Source of the DNA: Phytomonospora sp040655735
GTDB taxonomy: Bacteria > Actinomycetota > Actinomycetes > Mycobacteriales > Micromonosporaceae
Length of the DNA: 64,000 bases
Direction of reading: 5' to 3'
Assembly: GCF_040655735.1 (NCBI RefSeq)
Contig: NZ_JBFAKK010000006.1
Location: forward strand, 62,001-126,000
Below the pieces are notes generated by a model that saw only the letters and a program-made list of their open reading frames with translations, searched no databases and had not been told where the DNA came from. The position numbers were made by a program, and so were the translations under genes. Positions 33,689 through 41,393 of the stretch are shown one piece after another (position 1 is the first letter of the stretch; each line of letters begins with the position of its first letter).

Positions 33689-34729
33689 ATGAGACCTTCC
33701 ACGCCATTCCTGCGCGGCCGCTTAGGGCTCGCCGCCTCGGCGGGGCTTCTCCCGCTGTTCGCCATGGCACCCATCGCAACGGCGAGCGCGGCCTCGCCCG
33801 ACTCCGCCGTCGCCGCGACGATCACGGTCGCCGCCGACGGGTCCGGCGACTTCCGGACCGTTCAGCAGGCGATCGACGCGGTCCCGGGCGGCACCGCGAC
33901 CACGATCCGGATAAAACCCGGCACCTACCGGGGCGCGATCACCGTTCCCTCGACCAAGAGCGACGTGCGCATGGAGGGGCTCGGCGCCGAACCGTCGGCG
34001 GTGACCATCGTCGAGAACCACTCGGCGGGAACCCTGAAACCCGACGGGACGACGTACGGAACCTCGGGCAGTGCGACCGCGACCGTCAACGGGCGCGGGT
34101 TCGTCGCGACGAACCTGACCATCGCCAACGACTTCGACGAGGCGGCGCACGCCGGCGAGCCCGGGCACCAGGCCGTCGCCCTCAACATCTCCTCCGACCG
34201 GTCCCAGCTGCTCAACGTGCGGCTACTGGGCAACCAGGACACGTTCTACGTCAAGGACGCGGCCCGCGTCTACGTGAAGGGCGCCCACATCGAAGGCGAC
34301 GTCGACTTCATCTTCGGCGGCGGCATCGCCGTCTTCCACAACACCCGTGTCCACACGACACGGCGTTCCGGCAGCAGCATCACCGCGGCGAGCACCCCGG
34401 CCGAACGGCCTTACGGGTTCCTGTTCTTCCAGTGCCAGATCAGCGGCGACGCGCCGGCGGCGTCCACCACCCTCGGGCGTCCGTGGCGTCCCGACGGGTC
34501 GGTTGTCGTGCGCAACTCCGTGCTCGGCGCGCACATCAGGGCCGCCCAGCCGTGGACGGACATGTCGGGGAACCCGTGGACCGGGGCCCGTTTCTTCGAG
34601 TACCGCAACACCGGGGCGGGTGCCGGGAGCAACGGCAACCGGCCTCAGCTGACCAATGCCCAGGCCCTCGACCACACGGTGCAGCGCTATCTGGCCGGCG
34701 CCGACGGCTGGAACCCGGCGGCACCGTGA
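33689..34729 (+). CDS. Secreted pectin methylesterase (CE8)
   Basis: 346-aa secreted pectinesterase that de-esterifies homogalacturonan so that pectate lyase can act. The signal peptide is about 1-45 (ends near SAAS). The right-handed beta-helix has the CE8 motifs GSGDFRTVQQAID, GNQDTFYVKD (oxyanion Gln and Asp), GDVDFIFGGG (nucleophile Asp) and LGRPWRPD (Arg). All catalytic residues are present. Codon 12 is TTA. The pectate lyase follows 47 bp downstream. Confidence 0.95.
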   Translation: MRPSTPFLRGRLGLAASAGLLPLFAMAPIATASAASPDSAVAATITVAADGSGDFRTVQQAIDAVPGGTATTIRIKPGTYRGAITVPSTKSDVRMEGLGAEPSAVTIVENHSAGTLKPDGTTYGTSGSATATVNGRGFVATNLTIANDFDEAAHAGEPGHQAVALNISSDRSQLLNVRLLGNQDTFYVKDAARVYVKGAHIEGDVDFIFGGGIAVFHNTRVHTTRRSGSSITAASTPAERPYGFLFFQCQISGDAPAASTTLGRPWRPDGSVVVRNSVLGAHIRAAQPWTDMSGNPWTGARFFEYRNTGAGAGSNGNRPQLTNAQALDHTVQRYLAGADGWNPAAP

Positions 34730-34776
34730 TCCCGGCCGCCCGGCACACCGGCAACCTCGAGAAAGGGGAAAGAACC

Positions 34777-36264
34777 GTGCGTACCTTTCAGCCGTTACAC
34801 GGCCGCGCCCGAGTCGTCTTCACCGCGACCGCGACCGCCCTGCTGGCCCTGGCCGCCGGCGCCGTGATCGCCACGGCCACACCGGCCGCCGCCGACACCA
34901 CCGGGGTGACACCCGTCGTCGGCGGCACCTATCGCATCGTCGGCACGCAGAGCGGCAAGTGCTTCGACGTCAAGGACCACAGCACCGTCAACGGCGGTGT
35001 CCTGCAGCAGTGGTCGTGCGGGTCGGCCGCGACCTGGCAGCGGTTCCGGGTCAGCGCGGCCACCGGCGGCGGCGTCAATCTCGTCAACGTCAACAGCGGC
35101 CGCTGCCTCGACGTGCCCTCCGGCGCCGCCACTCTCGGTCTGGTCGTCCAGCAGTGGGGTTGCGGGACCGCGGACAAGCCGAACCAGCGCTTCACCATCA
35201 CGAGTCCGGCCGCCGGGGTCCAGCAGATCAAGACGGCCAACGGCCTGTGCCTCACCCTGACCGGGGCGTCCGCCGCGGACGGGACCCCGATCAGTCAGAA
35301 CACCTGCGGTTCCGGTGCCGAGCAGCGCTGGGCGTTCCAGTCGACGACGGCCCCGCCGTCGAACACACCGGACGGGTTCGCGTCACTGCCCGGCATGGGC
35401 CGCGGCCCCACGACGGGTGGAGCGGCGGGTCAGACGGTCACCGTCACGACGCAGGCGGCCCTGAACCAGTACGTCACGGCCGCCGAGCCGTACGTCGTCC
35501 GCGTCGCCGCGACGATCGACATCAATCCCAAGGGGACGGAGCTGCGGGTCGCGTCGAACAAGACGATCATCGGCGTCGGCACCAGCGGGGTGATCGTCGG
35601 CGGCGGGTTCTTCCTCGGCACGGGAGTGCACAACGTGATCATCCGCAACCTGACGATCCGCGACACCCGCATGCCCGACGACGATCCCGGCGACGACGCC
35701 TACGACTACGACGCCATCCAGCTCGACACCGCCGACCACATCTGGATCGACCACAACCGGCTCACCAGGATGAACGACGGGCTCATCGACAGCAGGAAGG
35801 ACACCAGCTACCTGACGGTGTCCTGGAACCATCTGGTCGACAACAACAAGACCTTCGGCATCGGGTGGACCGACAACGTGACCTCACTGATCACGATCCA
35901 CCACAACTGGTTCCAGAACACCAACTCGCGCAATCCCAGCGCCGACAACATCGCCGCCTGCCACCTGTACAACAACTACCTGCAGGACGTCACCGGCTAC
36001 GGGCACTTCGCGCGCGGCCTCACCAAGGCGGTCGTCGAGAACAGCTACTTCGACTCCGTCCGCGACCCTTACTACGTTGAGGCCGGGGAACTGGTCCAGC
36101 GCGGCAACATCGTGGTCGACAGCACCTGGAGCGACGGGCGGGTCAGGGAGAAGGGCAGCGCGTTCGATCCGAGCGCCCACTACGCCTACACCCTCGATCC
36201 CGCCGCGGCGGTACCGGCTCTGCTGACCGCCTCGGCCGGCCCGCAGCCGAACATCGGCGTCTGA
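34777..36264 (+). CDS. Secreted pectate lyase (PL1) with N-terminal CBM13
   Basis: 495-aa secreted lyase. The signal peptide is about 1-40. A ricin-B/CBM13 trefoil (about 47-190) contains three SGKCFDV/SGRCLDV/NGLCLTL-type repeats with Q-x-W. A Pro/Ser linker leads to the PL1 beta-helix from about 200. PL1 landmarks: the calcium Asp region DYDAIQLDTADHIWIDH, DGLIDSRKDTSYLTVSW and HHNWFQNTNSRNP with the catalytic Arg. It cleaves polygalacturonate by beta-elimination. The GTG start follows GAAAGGGGAAAG. Codon 7 is TTA. Confidence 0.95.
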   Translation: MRTFQPLHGRARVVFTATATALLALAAGAVIATATPAAADTTGVTPVVGGTYRIVGTQSGKCFDVKDHSTVNGGVLQQWSCGSAATWQRFRVSAATGGGVNLVNVNSGRCLDVPSGAATLGLVVQQWGCGTADKPNQRFTITSPAAGVQQIKTANGLCLTLTGASAADGTPISQNTCGSGAEQRWAFQSTTAPPSNTPDGFASLPGMGRGPTTGGAAGQTVTVTTQAALNQYVTAAEPYVVRVAATIDINPKGTELRVASNKTIIGVGTSGVIVGGGFFLGTGVHNVIIRNLTIRDTRMPDDDPGDDAYDYDAIQLDTADHIWIDHNRLTRMNDGLIDSRKDTSYLTVSWNHLVDNNKTFGIGWTDNVTSLITIHHNWFQNTNSRNPSADNIAACHLYNNYLQDVTGYGHFARGLTKAVVENSYFDSVRDPYYVEAGELVQRGNIVVDSTWSDGRVREKGSAFDPSAHYAYTLDPAAAVPALLTASAGPQPNIGV

Positions 36265-36274
36265 GAGACGGTGA

Positions 36275-36307
36275 GTGCCGGACGGCGTACGCGGCGCCGT
36301 CCGGCAC
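36275..36307 (+). terminator. Terminator after pectate lyase
   Basis: Perfect 12-bp stem GTGCCGGACGGC/GCCGTCCGGCAC with a 9-nt loop, 10 bp after the stop. Confidence 0.82.
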
Positions 36308-36350
36308 GGCGAGACGGCGCGCGATCTCGGCATCTCGGCGAGCGGCGTGC

Positions 36351-36740
36351 TCATTCAGGAGCAGGCCCGCCTTGCGCGACCTTCCGCCGTTTGCGCGCCT
36401 CCCGCAGGATCAGCCACGCCACCGCCAGGATCGCCAGTCCGCCGACCGCGTGCAGCCCGAAGACGTACTCCCCCGCCGGGCCGCCGAGGCCTCTGGCGAG
36501 CGACGCGACGAGGACCTGAACCGACGTCAGCCCGGCGACCAGCAGCGACAGCCAGACCGGCCGCGCGCCCAGTCGGCCCAGTCCCGCGACGATCGCCATC
36601 ACGACCGGCAGGCTGAAGATCACATACCCCAGCACGTGGTGCGGCCGGTAACTCCCGAACACACCCGAGGCGGAGAAGTAGAACTGCGCCAGGACGATGA
36701 GCATCAGCGTGGCGGCGAGCAGAGCGAAGAGTCTGCGCAT
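36351..36740 (-). CDS. DUF6220-like small membrane protein
   Basis: 129-aa protein with four hydrophobic helices (about 4-24, 38-56, 63-83, 94-113). HHVLGYVIFSLP in the second helix and LHAVGGLAILAVAWL in the fourth carry conserved His residues typical of DUF6220, possibly haem-binding by analogy with four-helix cytochromes (inference). The C-terminus is basic. AAGGAG precedes the ATG. Downstream of the CMD gene but separated from it by a hairpin. Confidence 0.75.
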   Translation of the reverse strand: MRRLFALLAATLMLIVLAQFYFSASGVFGSYRPHHVLGYVIFSLPVVMAIVAGLGRLGARPVWLSLLVAGLTSVQVLVASLARGLGGPAGEYVFGLHAVGGLAILAVAWLILREARKRRKVAQGGPAPE

Positions 36741-36759
36741 GGATCACTCCTTGAGGGAG

Positions 36760-36780
36760 CGGGGGCGCCGGGCGCCCCCG
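36760..36780 (-). terminator. Hairpin between CMD and DUF6220 genes
   Basis: CGGGGGCGC/GCGCCCCCG 9-bp stem with a 3-nt loop in the 50-bp gap. It would partly insulate the DUF6220 gene from the upstream transcript. Confidence 0.6.
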
Positions 36781-36790
36781 CGAGAGGCGG

Positions 36791-37291
36791 CTACTTGCTG
36801 TAGTTCTTCCCGGGCGCCTTACCGGGGATGGGCTTGGCGATCGCGGCGACGGGGATGAAGAAGCTGATCTGTCCGATGACCACGATCAGCCGCCACATGG
36901 CGTCGAGGTCGTAGTGCTCGGACGCCCTGGCGAATAGTTCGTCGGACACGCGCTCGCCGTGCGCGTTGTGGGTCAAGACCGCTTCGACGAGTTCGAGCGC
37001 GACCAGCTCGGCGTCGGTGAAGTAGGGCGCGTCGCGCCAGGAGGCCACGGCGGTGACGCGCTCCTCCGACTCGCCGGCCTTGCGGAGCAGGTCGGTCTGG
37101 CGGATGGTGTGATAGGTGCTGCCGGCGATCTGGGCAGCCCGCAGCTGGACCAGGTGCACCGTGGTGCGGGCGATGGATCCGCCGTAGACGATCTTGGTCA
37201 TGGATCCGGCGATGGCCATCATCTCGTCGGCGAAGCCCTGGTACTCGGGCAGTCGCGACTGGAGATCATCCTGTGCGATGGTCTTGGACAT
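36791..37291 (-). CDS. Carboxymuconolactone decarboxylase (AhpD)-like protein, cysteines lost
   Basis: 166-aa all-helical CMD/AhpD-fold protein, the usual genomic partner of ECF41 sigma factors. The family segment is recognisable as LRAAQIAGSTYHTIRQTDLLRKAGE split by the active site, but the CxxC redox pair is replaced: Ser58 and His61. The C-terminal helix IVVIGQISFFIPVAAI matches the family. It may still bind a ligand or act by other chemistry. Divergent from the sigma gene, with a matching promoter at 37338-37364. Confidence 0.82.
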   Translation of the reverse strand: MSKTIAQDDLQSRLPEYQGFADEMMAIAGSMTKIVYGGSIARTTVHLVQLRAAQIAGSTYHTIRQTDLLRKAGESEERVTAVASWRDAPYFTDAELVALELVEAVLTHNAHGERVSDELFARASEHYDLDAMWRLIVVIGQISFFIPVAAIAKPIPGKAPGKNYSK

Positions 37292-37337
37292 GTGGGTGGC
37301 GTCCCTTCGAGGTTTCCGCGGTGTTCGTCATCGGTCC

Positions 37338-37364
37338 GACGACGCAGCCGCCGGGAACGTGAGG
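37338..37364 (-). promoter_or_regulatory. ECF41-type promoter for CMD gene
   Basis: On the minus strand CCTCACG-N16-CGTC. It matches its plus-strand neighbour at CCTCAC, the next TTCC and CGTCGG. The known ECF41 consensus is TGTCACA around -35 and CGTC at -10. The leader to the ATG is about 40 nt. Confidence 0.7.
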
Positions 37365-37376
37365 CGGGGAGGCGGG

Positions 37377-37403
37377 CCTCACATTCCGGTGAGCCGTTTC
37401 GTC
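37377..37403 (+). promoter_or_regulatory. ECF41-type promoter for sigma factor gene
   Basis: CCTCACA-N16-CGTC, the mirror partner of the element at 37338-37364. It implies autoregulation of the sigma factor. The leader to ATG 37445 is about 35 nt. Confidence 0.7.
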
Positions 37404-37444
37404 GGAGGAGTGAAGGCGTCGACGATCGAGGAGACCGCGAGACC

Positions 37445-38389
37445 ATGAGCACCCCATCCGATCCCGGTCTGAGCGCGATCATGAGCGAGCGCCGGCAGCT
37501 GATCAATCTCGGCTACCGGCTCCTGGGCTCCCTGGCCGAGGCCGAGGACGTCGTCCAGGAGACCTACGCGCGCTGGTACGCCATGTCCGAGGAGCAACGC
37601 GCGCGGATCGAGTCGCCGGGCGCCTGGCTGACGAGGGTGGCCGGCCGCGTCTGTCTGGACCTGCTGGGCTCCGCGAGGGCGCGGCGGGAGCGCTATGTCG
37701 GGGAGTGGATACCCGAGCCGCTACCCGCTCGCTCCGAATGGATCAGCGGACGCCCGGGCGGCGACACGGCAGACCCCGCCGACCGCGTCACCCTCGACGA
37801 GTCGGTCAACATGGCCTTCCTCGTCATCCTCGAATCCATGACCCCCGCCGAACGCGTCACCTTCATCCTCCACGACATCTTCTGCCACCCCTTCACCGAA
37901 ATCGCCCACATCATCGGCCGCACCCCCGCCGCCTGCCGACAACTCGCCACCTCCGCCCGCCGCCGCATCCACACCGCACGCGCTCCCGCGGCTCCGGCTC
38001 CAACGCTCGCGCACAAGGCTGCCCTGGTCCGCGACTTCAAACACGCCTGGGAGGCCAAGGACATCAACGCCCTCATCAACCTCCTCGACCCCAACGCCAC
38101 CGCCACCGCCGACGGCGGCGGAGTCGTCAGCGCCATACTCGAACCGATCGAAGGCGCCACCGAGATCGCGCGTTACACGATCGGGATAACCGCGGTGGTC
38201 CCGGAGATGACGCTCCTGGAGCGGACCGTCAACGGTCAGCCCGGCCTGGTCGGCCAGCGCGACGGAGTGACCGTGGTGGTGGTCGCCTTCGACATCGCCG
38301 GCGACCGCATCAGGCGGATCTGGGGTGTGCGCAACCCCGAGAAGCTGCGGACCTGGACACTGGGGCCCTCGGGCCAGGACACGCCCTAG
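37445..38389 (+). CDS. sigJ: ECF41-group (SigJ-like) RNA polymerase sigma factor with SnoaL-type C-terminus
   Basis: 314-aa ECF sigma factor. Region 2 is at about 18-85 (YRLLGSLAEAEDVVQETYARW) and region 4 at about 122-178. A SnoaL-like C-terminal extension follows that in ECF41 proteins modulates activity without a classical anti-sigma factor. The three ECF41 signatures are visible: WIPEP (88-92), DGGG (223-226) and NPEKL (297-301). The last 12 residues after NPEKLR are unusual and end at a TAG whose G is the first base of a MITE. Confidence 0.92.
   Translation: MSTPSDPGLSAIMSERRQLINLGYRLLGSLAEAEDVVQETYARWYAMSEEQRARIESPGAWLTRVAGRVCLDLLGSARARRERYVGEWIPEPLPARSEWISGRPGGDTADPADRVTLDESVNMAFLVILESMTPAERVTFILHDIFCHPFTEIAHIIGRTPAACRQLATSARRRIHTARAPAAPAPTLAHKAALVRDFKHAWEAKDINALINLLDPNATATADGGGVVSAILEPIEGATEIARYTIGITAVVPEMTLLERTVNGQPGLVGQRDGVTVVVVAFDIAGDRIRRIWGVRNPEKLRTWTLGPSGQDTP
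38374..38386. repeat. Extra MITE terminal-repeat copy in sigJ 3' end
   Basis: CCAGGACACGCCC, identical to the last 13 bp of the MITE at 38389-38550, directly abutting its left TA. It encodes the final residues (GQDTP) of the sigma factor. Confidence 0.75.
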
Positions 38390-38550
38390 GGTGTGTCCTG
38401 GTGGTCTTGTGGGTGCGAGGCGAGGCTCGTTTTTCTTCTGGCAAGCCGTTCTTTCGCCCTGGTACCGGTGTTGTACCTGGGCGAAGGAACGGTGCCGCCA
38501 GGGGGAGAACGAGTCCGCCGCAGCCCCGCAGTGATCACCAGGACACGCCC
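38389..38550. mobile_element. 162-bp fold-back MITE
   Basis: Non-coding element with 18-bp terminal inverted repeats (GGGTGTGTCCTGGTGGTC against GATCACCAGGACACGCCC, 16/18 matching) flanked by TA on both sides (38387-38388, 38551-38552). Internal arms 38446-38465 and 38473-38492 pair at 18/20, and intermediate segments also pair partly, so the whole element can fold into one long hairpin. TA duplication and the GGGTGTGTCC-like end suggest mobilisation by an IS5/IS630-like transposase elsewhere. Confidence 0.85.
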
Positions 38551-39347
38551 TAGGTGCCCGTGACGCTCACGTGCGCGGAGGTGGCGCGGGCGGTGATCGC
38601 GTGCGCCGAGGCGGGGTTCTCGTCGACGCCGGTGACGCTGTGGTCGCCGGAGCTGATCACGAAGTCGAGGCGGTACCCGTCCGGGGAACGGGGGACGGTG
38701 ATGGTCAGGTCGCCGGAGTTCACCGTGCTGTCCAGCGTGGACGGCGGGACGGTGAAGTCGAGGGCTGCGTGGGCCGAGGTGGCCTCGGCGCGGACGTCGG
38801 CGGAGCCCAGACGGGTGGCGATCAGCTCGCCGGACTCAACGGTGAGCCGCTGCGGGCCCGTGACGTCGTCGACGAGGAGGCGGCCGGAGGCGACGTGCGC
38901 GGTGACCGCGCCGCCCACGCCCGAGATGTCGACGGTGGCCGACGTGGCGGTCACCGAAACGGCGGTGCCGGCCGGAACGGTGATCAGGTACGCGGCGTCG
39001 CAGGCGCCTTCACAGCGGCCGTCCACCAGCAGGACCGTCCCGTCCCAGGTCTGCCCGGCGACGGTGTCGCCGGTACCCCACGCGAGGCTCCGCTCGATGT
39101 GGACGCGGTCGTCCTCGCTGGGCCGGATGGTGACCGTGCCGGAGTCGGCGCGGACGTCGAGGGCGGTGACGTCCTCGTCGTAGGTCATCTCGTCGACGCT
39201 CGACGCGACCGGCTCGTCACCGACGCGCCCGTCGCGGGGCGAGTCGGCGATCACGACGATCACGAGCAGTGCGATGCCGACGAGGATGACCGCGACAACG
39301 GTGGTCACGGCCTTCTGGGCGGTCGTCATCCGCGACAGGAAACGCAT
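38550..39347 (-). CDS. Membrane-anchored DUF4097-like beta-helix protein
   Basis: 265-aa protein with one N-terminal TM helix (about 11-33, VTTVVAVILVGIALLVIVVIA). An external repetitive beta domain follows in which Val/Thr/Ser-rich strands alternate (VTIRPSEDDRVHIERSL, ISGVGGAVTAHVASGRLLVDDV, NSGDLTITVPR, SSGDHSVTGV). This is the DUF4097/putative-adhesin pattern. Function unknown; cell-surface location inferred. The stop codon TAG uses the MITE's last base. Convergent with sigJ. Confidence 0.78.
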   Translation of the reverse strand: MRFLSRMTTAQKAVTTVVAVILVGIALLVIVVIADSPRDGRVGDEPVASSVDEMTYDEDVTALDVRADSGTVTIRPSEDDRVHIERSLAWGTGDTVAGQTWDGTVLLVDGRCEGACDAAYLITVPAGTAVSVTATSATVDISGVGGAVTAHVASGRLLVDDVTGPQRLTVESGELIATRLGSADVRAEATSAHAALDFTVPPSTLDSTVNSGDLTITVPRSPDGYRLDFVISSGDHSVTGVDENPASAHAITARATSAHVSVTGT

Positions 39348-39605
39348 GCCCCTGAGTTCCCCGTTCACCGAATGCGTTAAACGAGTGCCTGGAAGGGGCG
39401 GTGTTCGGGCGGTGCCGTGCCGGTGGTGTTCGGGCGCGCTGCGGCGAAGGAGTCGGCGCCCGCGCGTATCGGGACAGCGGGCGCGCGGCCCGTGCGGCAC
39501 ACTCCACTGTGGCCGGTCGGCAAGATCCGCACCGGGGGCAACTCATTCGGGGCTCCCGAGCGTCTTTACCGGCGAAGCCCTAGACCCACGGGAGATTTCA
39601 CGCAT

Positions 39606-40604
39606 ATGACAGCCATGAAGCGACGCACCGTCCTCACCGCGATCGGCGCCGGCACGGTGGCGGGCATCGCTGTCCCGGTGGCCGCGTCGGCGGCCGAGGA
39701 GACCACCCCGTCCACGCCCGCCAAAGCGGCGGCCCGCATCGCCGAGATCTACCGGCAGGAGTCGGCCGAGGCGGGAGGCACCTGGCAGGCCTACATCACC
39801 GTCGCGAACACCGACGGGACGCTGATCACGGCCGTCGACGAGGAGTCGGGCAAAGTCGTCGACGCCTGGAGCACCAACAAGTTCCCCGTCGCCGCGACCG
39901 TCCTCGACCGCGTCGACAAGGGCACCGCCGACCTGCACACCGAGGTCGAGGTCGCCGACCCGTTCATCGTCTGGAGCGGCGACGGCGTCATCCCCTTCGA
40001 CGGCGCCTACCCCAGCCGGATCAGCCTCGGCCACGCGATCTCCCTGCTGCTCAGCATCTCCGAGGACACCTCCTCGCGCTTGTGCTCGCAGATCGTGACC
40101 GCCGCCGAGATCAACGCCTACATGCAGACCCAGGGCCTGCCGAACACGCAGGTCGAGGTCATCCCCGGCTCACGGCGCTGGTACCTCGGCTGGACCTCGG
40201 CCCGCGAGATGCACGACCTGTGGCAAAAGCTCGTGCGCGGCCGGCTGCTCTCCGCGGCCTCGACGGAGTACCTCGTCAAGATCATGCGCTCGCCGAACGC
40301 GTTCGCCGAGGGCATCCGCTCGAAGCTCGGGACGGTCGAGCGCGGGCGCGTCGCGACCAAGGCCGGCTGGATGGACACCGGCCGGTGCGAGGCGGGCGTC
40401 ATCTACGACGCCGCGGGCGCGCCCGTGGTCACGTACTCTCTGTACGCCGACCACCCCGACCACCAGGACGACTACAGCGGCAACCACCCGCTGATCGCCG
40501 CGCGCGCCCGGATGGGCCGCAGGTTCGTGCGCGCCGTCGACCGCATCGCGGGCGCACCCGGCCTGGAGCTGGAGCCGGAGACGTACCGGCCGTCGAACGG
40601 CTGA
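39606..40604 (+). CDS. Class A beta-lactamase-like serine hydrolase, exported
   Basis: 332-aa exported protein with a twin-arginine-type signal (MKRRTVLTAIGAGTVAG) cleaved near VAASAA. The class A/PBP-like motifs are the S-x-x-K tetrad STNK at 89-92, an SDN-position variant SED (SISEDTSS), and a KTG-position variant KAG (TKAGWMD). The variants argue for a beta-lactamase-fold esterase or peptidase rather than a proven resistance enzyme. The ATG at 39606 is used; ATG 39615 is possible. Monocistronic, ending at a bidirectional hairpin. Confidence 0.82.
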   Translation: MTAMKRRTVLTAIGAGTVAGIAVPVAASAAEETTPSTPAKAAARIAEIYRQESAEAGGTWQAYITVANTDGTLITAVDEESGKVVDAWSTNKFPVAATVLDRVDKGTADLHTEVEVADPFIVWSGDGVIPFDGAYPSRISLGHAISLLLSISEDTSSRLCSQIVTAAEINAYMQTQGLPNTQVEVIPGSRRWYLGWTSAREMHDLWQKLVRGRLLSAASTEYLVKIMRSPNAFAEGIRSKLGTVERGRVATKAGWMDTGRCEAGVIYDAAGAPVVTYSLYADHPDHQDDYSGNHPLIAARARMGRRFVRAVDRIAGAPGLELEPETYRPSNG

Positions 40605-40650
40605 CGGCCGCGGCCCGGCGGCTCGTCCACACGAGAACGAACCGGGGCAC

Positions 40651-40684
40651 ACGAGGGCGGAGGCCCGCAGGCCTTCGCCCTCGT
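40651..40684. terminator. Bidirectional terminator
   Basis: 15-nt arms (ACGAGGGCGGAGGCC and its near complement, one mismatch) around a CGCA loop, between the convergent beta-lactamase-like and isochorismatase-like genes. Confidence 0.85.
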
Positions 40685-40689
40685 TCCTT

Positions 40690-41307
40690 TCAGTCCCGGA
40701 GGTCGTCGACGGTGGGCACGACGAGCCCGAACAGGTCCGTGACCGTCGCCAGCGCCGCTGCCTGAAGGGTCGCGGCGGACAGGGCCTCGCCGCCGGGAGC
40801 CGCGAGCGAGCGGGTGGCGGTGGCCTCGGCGACGACCGTCGGCCGGTAGCCGAGGTTGAAGGCGCCCTGGGCGGTGAAGGTGACGCACATGTGCGTCATG
40901 AACCCGGCCAGCACGAGATCGGCTCCGGCCGCCACGCCCAGGTCGTGCAGGGTCTTCTCCAGGCCGGTCTCGTAGAAGGCGTTCGGGAGACCCTTGACCA
41001 CGACCGGTTCGCCGTCGGCCGGGGCGAGCTCGTCGCTGATGGATCCGATGCGGGCGCGAATGTCGTAGGGGGTGTTCTCACCGCCGTCGTTGACGATGTG
41101 GACGACGGGGATCCCGGCCGCGCGGGCGCGGGCCAGCAGGCGGCCTCCGGCGGCCACGGCCTCCTCGGCGCCTTCGAGCGCCATGACGCCCGACCGGTAG
41201 GTGTTCTGGAAGTCGATCATGATCAGGGCCGACTGGTCCAGCCTCGGCGCGGTGTCGTTCAGGCCGACGACCTCGCGCAGGGTCTTCGACGGGTTGCTGG
41301 TGCTCAT
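40690..41307 (-). CDS. Isochorismatase-like cysteine hydrolase
   Basis: 205-aa alpha/beta hydrolase of the isochorismatase superfamily. The catalytic triad positions are visible: Asp in ALIMIDFQN (about 32), Lys in VVVKGLPNAF and Cys in GFMTHMCVTFTAQGA. Members hydrolyse C-N bonds (nicotinamidase, N-carbamoyl compounds) or isochorismate. The ATG at 41307 follows an AGAGG site. The GlxA-type regulator gene lies 87 bp upstream on the same strand, a common pairing. Confidence 0.88.
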   Translation of the reverse strand: MSTSNPSKTLREVVGLNDTAPRLDQSALIMIDFQNTYRSGVMALEGAEEAVAAGGRLLARARAAGIPVVHIVNDGGENTPYDIRARIGSISDELAPADGEPVVVKGLPNAFYETGLEKTLHDLGVAAGADLVLAGFMTHMCVTFTAQGAFNLGYRPTVVAEATATRSLAAPGGEALSAATLQAAALATVTDLFGLVVPTVDDLRD

Positions 41308-41393
41308 CTCGATACCTCTCATGGTGGGAGAAGGGCATGGCGGAGGCGTCCGCCTCGCGGACATGCCAGGAGATGGAAAGGTCGTGTAGCGGG

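Noticed and set aside
39606..40604. Call as a true antibiotic-resistance beta-lactamase
   Set aside because: SED and KAG replace the usual SDN and KTG motifs. Fold assignment is safe, resistance is not.
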